Shown piece by piece: positions 53,012-59,994 of a DNA stretch of 59,994 nucleotides. The stretch lies in contig QCTE01000007.1 of assembly GCA_003211275.1 (NCBI GenBank), positions 1 to 59,994 of the forward strand. Reading direction: 5' to 3'. The DNA is from Synechococcus sp. AG-673-A03. Its GTDB lineage: Bacteria > Cyanobacteriota > Cyanobacteriia > PCC-6307 > Cyanobiaceae. The position numbers were made by a program, and so were the translations under genes. How positions within the stretch are numbered: the first letter of the stretch is position 1; every line of letters starts with the position of its first letter. The notes beneath the pieces are model-generated. The model saw only the letters and a program-made list of their open reading frames with translations, made no database searches and was not told the origin of the DNA.

Positions 53012-54149
53012 GGGAGTCCGAGCAGCAAGACTCTGCGCACTCCTCCTGAGTGTCCTGGTCAAGGGCCATCGGCACAATCTCGTTGTGCCGATGGCGCTGC
53101 ATCACCATCACGGTTCCCACGAGAATCGCGGTGGCCAGTGCGAGCCAGAGAAACCGCATTTCCACATTCGCCACCACCATGGCGATGGAGGCCAACCACT
53201 GCGTGAACACATAGATCAGCAGAACGGTGCGGCGGTGACTGAAACCCGCGCGCAGTAATCGGTGATGAAGGTGGCGGCGATCGGGATAAAAGGGTGAACG
53301 ACCTGAGCGCAGGCGGCCCATGATCACCGCAGACATATCCGCCAAAGGCAGGGAGAGAATCAGCAGAGGCAGGAGCAGGCTGACCGTGGTCAGTCCCTTG
53401 GCGGGGCCGACGATGCTGATCGCCGCGAGGCTGAATCCCAGGAAATAGGAGCCCCCATCGCCCATGAAAATGCGGGCAGGATTGAAATTATGTCGAAGGA
53501 ATCCAAAACAGCATCCAGCCAGGGATGCTGCCAAGAAAGCGGCTGCAACCTGATGCAGAGAAAAACTGACTGAAACCAGGCCAACTGCAGCGATACCGGC
53601 AACGCCGGCAGCCAGACCATCGAGACCATCCAGCCAGTTGATCGCATTGGTGATGCCAACCAGCCAGATCACCGTTGCTAAAAGGCTGATCACATCCGGC
53701 AGGATCACTGCTTCGGCGCTACTGGAGAGCCAGGGAAGGTCAATCGCACCGATCTGAACACCTTGCGACCAGACCACCACAGCCACAGCCACCTGTCCGG
53801 CCAGTCTCGGCCAGGGGGAAAGGGAGAAGAGGTCATCAGCCAGGCCGATCACAAAAAAGCACAGTGATCCAGCCAAGGTTGTCCAAATGAGCTGGTCGCG
53901 TGCCGGGGTCAACATCCCGAACCCCCCGAACAACCAAGTGAGACCAAGCGCCAGACAGAAGCCCAGCACCATCGCAATGCCACCGAGACGCACCATCGGA
54001 ACGCTGTGCTGTTTACGAGCGTCGGGGGTATCGGTGAAGCCGTGCCTAAGTCCGAGCCGTCTCACCAATGGCGCAATCGCTGTGGTGATCAACGTCGACG
54101 TGACGAAGATCCCAACAGCAACGGCGAGGGGAGTACTCGCGAGAGTCAA
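53004..54149 (-). CDS. WecA/MraY-type polyprenyl-phosphate sugar-1-phosphate transferase
   Basis: 381 aa with about ten membrane segments. The motifs [20 protein letters not shown] and [18 protein letters not shown], plus [14 protein letters not shown] near the C-terminus, identify the family that begins polysaccharide or O-antigen assembly on undecaprenyl phosphate. HHRLL is the WecA-type His loop, so GlcNAc-1-P transfer is more likely than the MraY reaction. It is between glyA and cinA on one strand. The sugar is inferred. Confidence 0.88.
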   Translation of the reverse strand: MTLASTPLAVAVGIFVTSTLITTAIAPLVRRLGLRHGFTDTPDARKQHSVPMVRLGGIAMVLGFCLALGLTWLFGGFGMLTPARDQLIWTTLAGSLCFFVIGLADDLFSLSPWPRLAGQVAVAVVVWSQGVQIGAIDLPWLSSSAEAVILPDVISLLATVIWLVGITNAINWLDGLDGLAAGVAGIAAVGLVSVSFSLHQVAAAFLAASLAGCCFGFLRHNFNPARIFMGDGGSYFLGFSLAAISIVGPAKGLTTVSLLLPLLILSLPLADMSAVIMGRLRSGRSPFYPDRRHLHHRLLRAGFSHRRTVLLIYVFTQWLASIAMVVANVEMRFLWLALATAILVGTVMVMQRHRHNEIVPMALDQDTQEECAESCCSDSRG

Positions 54150-54239
54150 AAAGAACTCCGGAGGTGGCGACCCGGATGGGGCCGAAACAAATTGATCCTA
54201 GGCAGACCTCTATGCAGGATCCAGTGGACAGTGGTCCAG

Positions 54240-55529
54240 TCAGGCAAGCGCCGGCTCCGCGGCGGCGGCGTAAAGGGGAAAACGGCTGCAAAGGCTGGCA
54301 ACCCTCTGGAGACAGCGAGCCTGAATGGCGTCGTCCTCAGGATTGAGCAAACGGTCAGCGATCACATCCGCCACTTCACGGAAGGCAGCGTCATCAAAGC
54401 CCCGTGTCGTGAGAGCTGCGGTACCCAGGCGCAGGCCGCTGGTCACGAAGGGCGATTCAGGGTCAAAGGGAACGGTGTTCTTGTTGGCGGTGATGTGAAC
54501 GTCACTCACGAGCAGATCCGCAACCTTTCCGGTCATGCCGATCCCCCTTAGATCGAGGAGAACCACATGGTTCTCGGTGCCACCGCTCACCACATCAATG
54601 CCACGCTCGATCAAGCGCTCCGCCAGGGCGGCGGCATTGGCCACGACCTGCTGGCTGTAGGTCTTGAACGAGGGCAACAGAGCCTCTCCAAAGGCGACTG
54701 CCTTCGCAGCGATGACATGCTCCAAAGGGCCTCCCTGCGTCCCGGGGAACACGGCTTTATCGAATTTCTTCGCAAAATCAGCATCACGGCAGAGGATCAG
54801 GCCGCCACGGGGGCCGCGCAATGTTTTGTGCGTGGTGGTCGTCACAACATCGCAGTGAGGGACAGGGCTTGGATGAACACCCGCTGCCACAAGCCCGGCA
54901 ATGTGCGCCATGTCCGCCAGAAGATAAGCGCCAACCTCATCAGCGATCGCGCGGAATGCTGCGAAATCGATGATCCGGGGATAAGCGGAATACCCACACA
55001 CAATCAGTTTCGGCTTCTGCTCGAGAGCCAACATGCGAATCGCCTCCATATCAAGGCGCTGGGTTTGCTTGTCGACGCCGTACTGGACGACGTTGAACCA
55101 CTTCCCACTCACGTTGACTGGAGAACCATGGGTGAGATGGCCCCCGTGGGAGAGATCAAGACCCATGATCGTGTCGCCTGGCTGGAGCAGCGCCAGGAAC
55201 ACAGCAAAGTTCGCCTGAGCACCACTGTGAGGCTGAACGTTGGCCCAGGCTGCACCGAACAACTGCTTGGCACGCTCGATCGCAAGCTCTTCAACCGCAT
55301 CGACATGCTCACAACCGCCGTAATAGCGCTTGCTCGGCAACCCTTCGGCATACTTGTTAGTGAGCACAGAACCCTGAGCTTCCATCACTGCCCTGGACGC
55401 GAAGTTCTCGGAGGCAATCAGCTCCAGATGAGTCTCCTGACGCTTCTGCTCCTGATCAATCAGACCGGCAATGGCCGGATCGGACGATGCCAGGGATGCA
55501 TTGATCGGGGCCGAAGCGAAATCCGCCAT
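54240..55529 (-). CDS. glyA: Serine hydroxymethyltransferase
   Basis: PLP enzyme converting serine and THF to glycine and methylene-THF; 429 aa. The PLP lysine lies in [20 protein letters not shown]. Substrate motifs [28 protein letters not shown], and the C-terminal [16 protein letters not shown] are complete. It provides the methylene-THF used by ThyX and the glycine used for betaine synthesis elsewhere in the window (pathway inference). Confidence 0.97.
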   Translation of the reverse strand: MADFASAPINASLASSDPAIAGLIDQEQKRQETHLELIASENFASRAVMEAQGSVLTNKYAEGLPSKRYYGGCEHVDAVEELAIERAKQLFGAAWANVQPHSGAQANFAVFLALLQPGDTIMGLDLSHGGHLTHGSPVNVSGKWFNVVQYGVDKQTQRLDMEAIRMLALEQKPKLIVCGYSAYPRIIDFAAFRAIADEVGAYLLADMAHIAGLVAAGVHPSPVPHCDVVTTTTHKTLRGPRGGLILCRDADFAKKFDKAVFPGTQGGPLEHVIAAKAVAFGEALLPSFKTYSQQVVANAAALAERLIERGIDVVSGGTENHVVLLDLRGIGMTGKVADLLVSDVHITANKNTVPFDPESPFVTSGLRLGTAALTTRGFDDAAFREVADVIADRLLNPEDDAIQARCLQRVASLCSRFPLYAAAAEPALA

Positions 55530-55600
55530 GCGTCACATATTGCTTTGCCCAAATCGTAAGCAACGAGTCCTGCAGTGACGTGACATGACAGGACGTGAGC

Positions 55601-55626
55601 AAAAAAAAACTGCCCTGGGGCAGTTT
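55601..55626 (-). terminator. Intrinsic terminator downstream of tRNA-Arg
   Basis: On the minus strand: AAACTGCCC, a 2-4 nt loop, GGGCAGTTT, then a run of nine T. It follows the tRNA-Arg 3' end by 6 bp, so it ends the tRNA transcript and insulates glyA, which lies downstream on the same strand. Confidence 0.9.
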
Positions 55627-55632
55627 CACAAA

Positions 55633-55706
55633 CGCGCCTGGAGAGATTCGAACTCCCGACCCTCTGATCCGTAGTCAGATGCTCTAATCCGCTGAGCTAC
55701 AAGCGC
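55633..55706 (-). tRNA. trnR-ACG: tRNA-Arg(ACG)
   Basis: Minus-strand cloverleaf of 74 nt: acceptor GCGCTTG/CAGGCGC, anticodon arm TCTGA-CTACGGA-TCAGA with anticodon ACG (A34 normally becomes inosine), T arm with TTCGAAT loop, discriminator G. No CCA encoded. An intrinsic terminator follows. Confidence 0.95.
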
Positions 55707-55798
55707 TGGCGTCACACCATCTGACCCCACAAAGGTGCCGTTCGTCAACTGCGGCACATCCGCACGCCAGAATCCTTGCACTGCAACGACACTTCCCA

Positions 55799-56053
55799 AT
55801 GCCTATCCGCTGGTACGGCACCGGTGACAACACAGATCCCCTTTACAGGCACTACAGCCGGATTGTGAATTTCACGCTGCATGCGGGGGCTTTCGTCGCA
55901 GTCAACAGCGGTCTGTGGTTCGTCCAGTCGATGCGGCAGCCGTGGAATCACCTGGATCTCTTCACTGAAATCTGGTTTGTCGCCCTGTTGATCCACCTGA
56001 CTGTGGTGATCAAGCGACGTCCTCCTGCTGATGCGGACAGTCGTGAATCCTGA
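55799..56053 (+). CDS. Small 2TM-domain-type protein
   Basis: 84 aa: MPIRWYGTGDNTDPLYRHYS with a Trp/Tyr-rich N-terminus, then two hydrophobic segments (IVNFTLHAGAFVAVNSGLWF and DLFTEIWFVALLIHLTVVIK) and a polar end. The layout matches the 2TM domain proteins found in several bacterial groups. Unknown function. It lies 30 bp before the DUF3181 gene. Confidence 0.7.
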   Translation: MPIRWYGTGDNTDPLYRHYSRIVNFTLHAGAFVAVNSGLWFVQSMRQPWNHLDLFTEIWFVALLIHLTVVIKRRPPADADSRES

Positions 56054-56083
56054 CGGCACGATGGTTCAAGACACCCTCTCGCC

Positions 56084-56374
56084 ATGACCCTGGATGCAGC
56101 TGACCTTAAAGACCTCTCTGCAGCCCTGAGTGAACGGCTCTATCTCCAGATTGCTGGCTGGCATCTCTACCTCGGAGATGCTGGTTTAGCGGAGACTCTG
56201 GCGATTGAATGCAGTGCCCTTCTGGACCAGGGTCCAGCCGTCTGCGCCCGACGCGCACTCGAGGCCGTGCAAGTTCCCATCGGTGCTGGAAGTAGCCGAC
56301 TGCCGCTGGCCCGCTTGTTGCCGTCCTCGCAACTTTCCGAACTGGAGCAGATTCTCGAGGACCACTGCCGATAA
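56084..56374 (+). CDS. DUF3181 family protein
   Basis: 96 aa. LSAALSERLYLQIAGWHLYL and GDAGLAETLAIECSALL, followed by RLPLARLLPSSQLSELEQIL, match the cyanobacterial DUF3181 family. It is all-helical and soluble by appearance. Function unknown. The next gene begins 25 bp later and may share the transcript. Confidence 0.8.
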   Translation: MTLDAADLKDLSAALSERLYLQIAGWHLYLGDAGLAETLAIECSALLDQGPAVCARRALEAVQVPIGAGSSRLPLARLLPSSQLSELEQILEDHCR

Positions 56375-56399
56375 GGTTGCTGACCTTCAGGGAGTGAGC

Positions 56400-56663
56400 G
56401 TGCTCATCATCGAGGTCACCAATGCCCGCGACGTGGTGCGTCAGCGCCTCGGTCGCCTGGGTGAGCGCCTAATCGGCAAAGTGGTCGATCCCGAAGCACA
56501 AGTGGAAAAGGCTCTGATTCAGGAGATCGACACTGCTTTCCGGGAGTTCGGAATCGAGGCGAGAATTCTGTCTGTGCAAGGCCCTCAGTTGGTGGGTCGC
56601 CAGCACATTGAGCTCCCCATCCAGGTTCGGGAAGAGCGAGAGGTACGTCTCAACGACGCCTAA
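56400..56663 (+). CDS. Small hypothetical cyanobacterial protein
   Basis: 87 aa from GTG at 56400 (VLIIEVTNARDVVRQRLGRL); AGGGAG is 6 bp upstream of this GTG, whereas an earlier GTG at 56394 is too close to it. The chain is alpha/beta with GERLIGKVVDPEAQVEKALI and a closing GRQHIELPIQVREEREVRL. No membrane segment. I cannot name a family with certainty. It overlaps the end of murJ (opposite strand) by 14 bp. Confidence 0.72.
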   Translation: MLIIEVTNARDVVRQRLGRLGERLIGKVVDPEAQVEKALIQEIDTAFREFGIEARILSVQGPQLVGRQHIELPIQVREEREVRLNDA

Positions 56664-58257
56664 AACGACTGGCAATCCCAAGGCTGATCTCGCTCACTTC
56701 CCGCACAGACAAAGCCTGAGCGCACAGCACAAACAGCAGCAATCCCAACGCACCGGAAAGCCCTACCTGGAACAGTCGCCCAACAAAGTTCTCCGGCCAG
56801 GCAACGCCAAGGCTGAGACCCCAGGCCGACAATCCCGCAGCGGCAGCCGCAAGGGTGAGCTTGAGTGAGTCGAGCCCCCACTCACGCAGCGGCAATCCAC
56901 CCAGCCGCTTCTGCAGAGCCAAGAGCAATGCAAGACAGGTGAGCAGATTGATCAGAACAGTGGCCAGAACCAATCCAGGAGCCCCGAGATTGATCGGAAA
57001 CTGAGGCCCCCAGGGGGAAGGGCCACCCACGAGCGCCCAGTCAAAAAGCACATTGAGGCCGATTCCCGCCATGGAGAGGCGGAAAGGGGTGGTTCCATCG
57101 CCAAGGGCATAAAAAACACGCACCAGCACATCCCGGCCGAGATAGGCCGGCATGCCAATCCCATAAGCCATCAGCAGACCGGTCACGAGCTGCACGGCCT
57201 GCTGATCAAACGCGCCGCGTTCGTAGACAAGGGCAACGATGGGCGTCGAGAGAGCCAGAAACAAAGCTCCAAGCGGCAGCATCGAAGCCGTCGACAGCAT
57301 CAGTCCCTGCCGGATCCTGGCGATCAGCGGCAGCCGATCTTCGGGAGCTGTGAGTCTGGAGAAGGTGGGCAGCAATGGCACCAGCAGAGCATTGGAGATC
57401 AGGCCCAATGGGGTCTGGACCAACAGATTCGAGTAGCTCAGGCCTGCTGCCGCACCAAGGATGCCTGAAGCAAAAAACATGTCGGTGAACACATTGATCT
57501 GCAGCATTCCCGAAGACAACGTCGCGGGGCCCATCACACGCCAGACCTCGCGCACGCCGGGATGACTCCAGTCCCAGGACAGGCGCAGGCGCGCCATCCC
57601 CTGACGGGCTAGGGCCGGCAGCTGCAGCAACCACTGCAGCAGAGCCCCGACCAGTGTGGAGAGTGCCAGCACCACGCCACCCCAGAGGGCATTCACGGGC
57701 AGGGCGATCTCGGCCCCGAGCTGCCACCACAGCAAGCCCACACCAAGAACAAGAGCCACGCTCGACATCAGCGGTGAGATGGCGGGGATCCAGAACTCAT
57801 CGGCGGCATTGAGCGATCCGAAGCCAAGTCCGATCAGACCTGCCAGCAGTGCCATGGGAGCCATCACCTGCAACTGCGCCACGGCGATCTGATGCAGATC
57901 CGAGGACAATCCAGGACCCACCAGCGTGATCAGTGGATCAGCGGCGAGCACCAACACCGCTGTGACCACGAGCAACAAGGCACTCACGGTGGTATTGAGG
58001 GTGGCCAGGATATGGGCACCTTCCTCACGCGGCCGGCGGCTGAGCACACTAACCATGGCGCTATGAAAGGGGCCGTTGATCCCTCCAAGCAGAATCAGCA
58101 GAAATCCGGGAAGGATGTAGGCGTAGTTGTAGGCGTCATAGGCCGCACCAACTCCGAACGCCGCAGCGATCACCAACTGACGGATCAGACCTCCGGCTTT
58201 GCTGAGCAAGGTGCCATAGGTGACCACCAGGGCGATGCGCTTGAGAGATCTCCCCAT
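56650..58257 (-). CDS. murJ: Lipid II flippase MurJ
   Basis: Polytopic membrane protein of about 14 helices that flips lipid II for peptidoglycan synthesis; 535 aa from the ATG at 58257 (MGRSLKRIALVVTYGTLLSK). ATGs at 58275 and 58317 would add a non-conserved extension. AFGVGAAYDAYNYAYILPGF near residue 34 contains the family's pattern, and the MATE-like fold continues to GRLFQVGLSGALGLLLFVLC. It diverges from sfsA. Confidence 0.92.
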   Translation of the reverse strand: MGRSLKRIALVVTYGTLLSKAGGLIRQLVIAAAFGVGAAYDAYNYAYILPGFLLILLGGINGPFHSAMVSVLSRRPREEGAHILATLNTTVSALLLVVTAVLVLAADPLITLVGPGLSSDLHQIAVAQLQVMAPMALLAGLIGLGFGSLNAADEFWIPAISPLMSSVALVLGVGLLWWQLGAEIALPVNALWGGVVLALSTLVGALLQWLLQLPALARQGMARLRLSWDWSHPGVREVWRVMGPATLSSGMLQINVFTDMFFASGILGAAAGLSYSNLLVQTPLGLISNALLVPLLPTFSRLTAPEDRLPLIARIRQGLMLSTASMLPLGALFLALSTPIVALVYERGAFDQQAVQLVTGLLMAYGIGMPAYLGRDVLVRVFYALGDGTTPFRLSMAGIGLNVLFDWALVGGPSPWGPQFPINLGAPGLVLATVLINLLTCLALLLALQKRLGGLPLREWGLDSLKLTLAAAAAGLSAWGLSLGVAWPENFVGRLFQVGLSGALGLLLFVLCAQALSVREVSEISLGIASRFRRR

Positions 58258-58338
58258 CGATGCCTGCTGAACCATGCCGTCAATGACAAAGATCCTCGGT
58301 CCATCACCAGGCACCATGGCGCCAGCCAGCCCGCCTCC

Positions 58339-59104
58339 ATGACCGGCACCCCTCTGCTTGAGTTCACCCCCCTAACTGAGGGAGTCCTGATCAAGCGCTA
58401 CAAGCGTTTTCTGGCCGATGTGGAACTCAAGGACGGCTCAGTGGTGACGGCGCATTGTGCCAACACCGGACCGATGACCGGTGTACTCCACCCTGGAGGT
58501 CGGGTGAGGTTGCGCTACGCCCCTTCCCCCAAGCGCAAACTGGCCTGGACCTGGGAACAGGCTGAAGTGCCAAGCGCTGATGGAGCCTCTTGCTGGGTCG
58601 GAATCAATACGGCTCTCCCCAATCGGCTGATCAGAGCCACCATCGAGGCAGGCTTCCTCCATCACGCACTGGGACCAATCGCGGGGATCCGCGCTGAAGT
58701 GCCCTACGGCGAGAACCGCCGCAGTCGTATCGATCTGCTGCTCACTCCCGAAGAGGGGGCCCCGGATCCACGACCGATTTACCTGGAAGTGAAAAACACA
58801 ACTTGGTGCGATGGTCCGCTGGCTCTGTTCCCCGACACAGTCACCGAACGGGGACAGAAACACCTGCAGGAGCTGATGGCGGTGCTGCCTGATGCACGTG
58901 GAGTCCTGGTGCCCTGTCTGAGCCGCCCCGATGTGTCGTGCTTTGCCCCCCGGAGATCGTGCTGATCCGCGCTACGGCGAGCTGTTCCGTGAGGCATCCA
59001 AAGCAGGTGTTGAGGTCTTGCCCTGTGCCTTCAGCTTCGAGATCGATCGAATCCTGTGGGAGGGCCAGAGGCCTGTCCAGTCCAGCCAATCAGCGATTCG
59101 GTAG
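58339..59104 (+). pseudogene. sfsA: sfsA (sugar fermentation stimulation protein) interrupted by a frameshift
   Basis: The frame from the ATG at 58339 encodes a normal SfsA: HCANTGPMTGVLHPGGRVRL, YGENRRSRIDLLLTPEE, IYLEVKNTTWCDGPLALFPD and RGQKHLQELMAVLPDARGVL. It then breaks at a run of six C (58946-58951) and ends at 58965 after SCFAPRRSC. Reading one base over restores the family C-terminus: GDRADPRYGELFREASKAG and VEVLPCAFSFEIDRILWEGQ, to a stop at 59102-59104. Removing one C gives a full-length protein of about 254 aa. It may be a real frameshift or an assembly/homopolymer error. SfsA is a nucleic-acid-binding nuclease-like protein. Confidence 0.85.
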
Positions 59105-59142
59105 CAACGGCGACTCGGAAAGTGTTCACTCTTGAGCAATTT
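59101..59142 (+). promoter_or_regulatory. Weak NtcA-like promoter candidate upstream of amt
   Basis: GTA-GCAACGGC-GAC (59101-59114) has one mismatch to GTA-N8-TAC. After exactly 22 bp, CAATTT (59137-59142) has one mismatch to TA-N3-T. Spacing is right but the -10 is poor. It overlaps the sfsA stop. The remaining gap up to 59199 shows nothing clearer. Confidence 0.35.
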
Positions 59143-59199
59143 GTCCAGGTCTGATGGTCTTTATCAAGGCTGTCTGAACTGCAGTTTCGCTTTCTTTCC

Positions 59200-59994
59200 A
59201 TGACAACTGCTCTGCATCCGCCATCGCGGCGGCGCAAAGCGCGCCTCCAAGAGGCAAGCCTGATCGAAGGTCCAATGCTTCTCCTTCAGAGCATTCGGGG
59301 CTTCAAATCCAATCGCTCAATGCTTTGGCTGGCCTGTGTGCCAGTAGCCCTTTTTGGACTTGGCATTTTCAATCTTGCAGCACGTGCTGAAGGCGCAAAG
59401 CTGGATGACTTGACTGGTCTTCAACTTGCAAGCTTTCTAGCTGACAACCTCTGGCTCTTAGTGGCGACGATCCTCGTCATCTTCATGAACGCGGGCTTCG
59501 CCATGGTTGAAGCCGGTATGTGCCGACAAAAGAACGCAGTCAATATTCTTGCCAAAAACCTTTTCGTCTTCGCACTAGCCGTTACCGCGTACTGGTTCGT
59601 CGGCTATTCGCTGATGTATGGCGGATCTGTTGTTGACGGGTGGTTGTTCTTCAAAGGTCTTTTCTTTGACCCATCCGCTGCAGATGCAATCGCATGTGCA
59701 GCTTCAGGTAAAGCTGACGACTGCGTCCAACTCGTTCCAGCAGTTGACTTCCTGTTTCAAGCAGCGTTTGCCGGAACCGCAGCGACGATCGTTTCCGGCC
59801 TTGTTGCCGAGCGCGTGAAGTTTGGCGAGTTCGTCATCTTCGCTCTCGTGCTCACTGCTGTGATCTACCCCATCTCCGGCTCCTGGCAGTGGAACGGAGG
59901 CTGGCTGTCTGAGCTGGGCTTCATTGATTTCGCGGGCTCGTCGATCGTTCACTCCGTTGGCGCCTGGGCAGGCGTGGTCGGAGCGATGTTGCTC
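59200..59994 (+). CDS. amt: Ammonium transporter, 5' part (runs off the window)
   Basis: 265 codons are present with no stop before the window edge. A 40-residue cytosolic-like N-terminus (MTTALHPPSRRRKARLQEAS) precedes the hydrophobic leader LWLACVPVALFGLGIFNLAA. The Amt core then begins: LVATILVIFMNAGFAMVEAG, AKNLFVFALAVTAYWFVGYS, AAFAGTAATIVSGLVAERVK and NGGWLSELGFIDFAGSSIVH with the conserved DFAGSSIVH block. It is the high-affinity channel for ammonium uptake. The ATG at 59200 is the first in frame. NtcA control is expected from the family and the nearby weak site. Confidence 0.94.
   Translation, partial: MTTALHPPSRRRKARLQEASLIEGPMLLLQSIRGFKSNRSMLWLACVPVALFGLGIFNLAARAEGAKLDDLTGLQLASFLADNLWLLVATILVIFMNAGFAMVEAGMCRQKNAVNILAKNLFVFALAVTAYWFVGYSLMYGGSVVDGWLFFKGLFFDPSAADAIACAASGKADDCVQLVPAVDFLFQAAFAGTAATIVSGLVAERVKFGEFVIFALVLTAVIYPISGSWQWNGGWLSELGFIDFAGSSIVHSVGAWAGVVGAMLL

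Noticed and set aside
54567-55559. 330-aa open frame on the plus strand
   Set aside because: Fully antisense to glyA, which carries all SHMT motifs. Shadow of high-GC codon use.
57892-58338. Upstream extension of the sfsA reading frame
   Set aside because: It lies over the start of murJ on the other strand; the family start MTGTPLLEFTPL at 58339 is the sensible N-terminus.
1-59994. Mobile element or genomic island
   Set aside because: No transposase, integrase, phage gene, direct terminal repeat or tRNA-flanked cargo seen. The three tRNA genes are bordered by ordinary core genes.
1-59994. A wholly new multi-gene defence or biosynthetic system
   Set aside because: Almost every gene belongs to a recognisable core family; unknown genes are isolated and small. 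The evidence supports local oddities only, listed above.

Overview
The window looks like chromosomal DNA of a marine picocyanobacterium of the Synechococcus type (subcluster 5.1-like, fairly high GC). The basis is gene content: psbO, psbH, psbN, psbI, crtR, ycf66, a ycf20-type gene, ictB, ntcA, a DUF3769 outer-membrane gene, several small cyanobacterium-specific families (DUF2555, DUF3084, DUF3146, DUF3177, DUF3181) and a divergent glycine-betaine synthesis/uptake locus. Genes are densely packed on both strands. I see no gap above 300 bp without a feature, and no rRNA, insertion sequence, phage or CRISPR array. Species assignment is inference; I could not search databases.

Layout. 0-5.5 kb: osmoprotection, with proV-proW-proX (minus) divergent from two glycine-betaine methyltransferases and a cupin gene (plus). 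5.5-13.9 kb: aroC, a histone-H1-like Lys/Ala/Pro-repeat protein, a KDPG-type aldolase overlapping ftsH, ATP sulfurylase, psbO with a clean terminator, a frameshifted small gene, coaBC and DUF2555. 13.9-21.9 kb: tRNA-Ala(CGC), a stand-alone PCP_red protein, small ORFs, a ycf20-like gene, NDH-2, pyrB, a 3-methyladenine glycosylase, a queuosine-precursor transporter, a creatininase-family gene, gatC, crtR, tRNA-Leu(UAG). 21.9-37.6 kb: ycf66, ileS, DUF3177, then the tightly coupled FIST-trmB-ictB-sugar kinase run, glmM, a lytic transglycosylase, a TxlA-like thioredoxin, thyX, dcd and a CobO-like protein with a degenerate Walker A. 37.7-45.7 kb: rph, ntcA with an NtcA-type promoter, DUF3084, an RNase-H-fold protein, the psbH-tatA-pth-DUF3146 run, psbN, a GH38 alpha-mannosidase and psbI. 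45.8-60 kb: the LptD/OstA-like DUF3769 protein, a pentapeptide protein, leuCD, cinA, a WecA-type transferase, glyA, tRNA-Arg(ACG), three small cyanobacterial genes, murJ, a frameshifted sfsA and the 5' part of an ammonium transporter.

Functional themes: compatible-solute supply (synthesis and import side by side), photosystem II small subunits and the oxygen-evolving complex, envelope and amino-sugar metabolism (glmM, sugar kinase, Slt, WecA, MurJ, DUF3769), nitrogen control (ntcA and amt), and one-carbon/nucleotide metabolism (thyX, dcd, glyA, pyrB).

The most notable signals are signs of decay or non-standard coding (sfsA frameshift at a C6 run, a twice-shifted ORF next to psbO, a DNA glycosylase whose conserved N-terminus lies upstream of any ATG/GTG/TTG), a textbook-spaced NtcA promoter in front of ntcA, and six convergent gene pairs whose coding ends overlap. 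I did not find a convincing wholly new multi-gene system, and I say so rather than force one.
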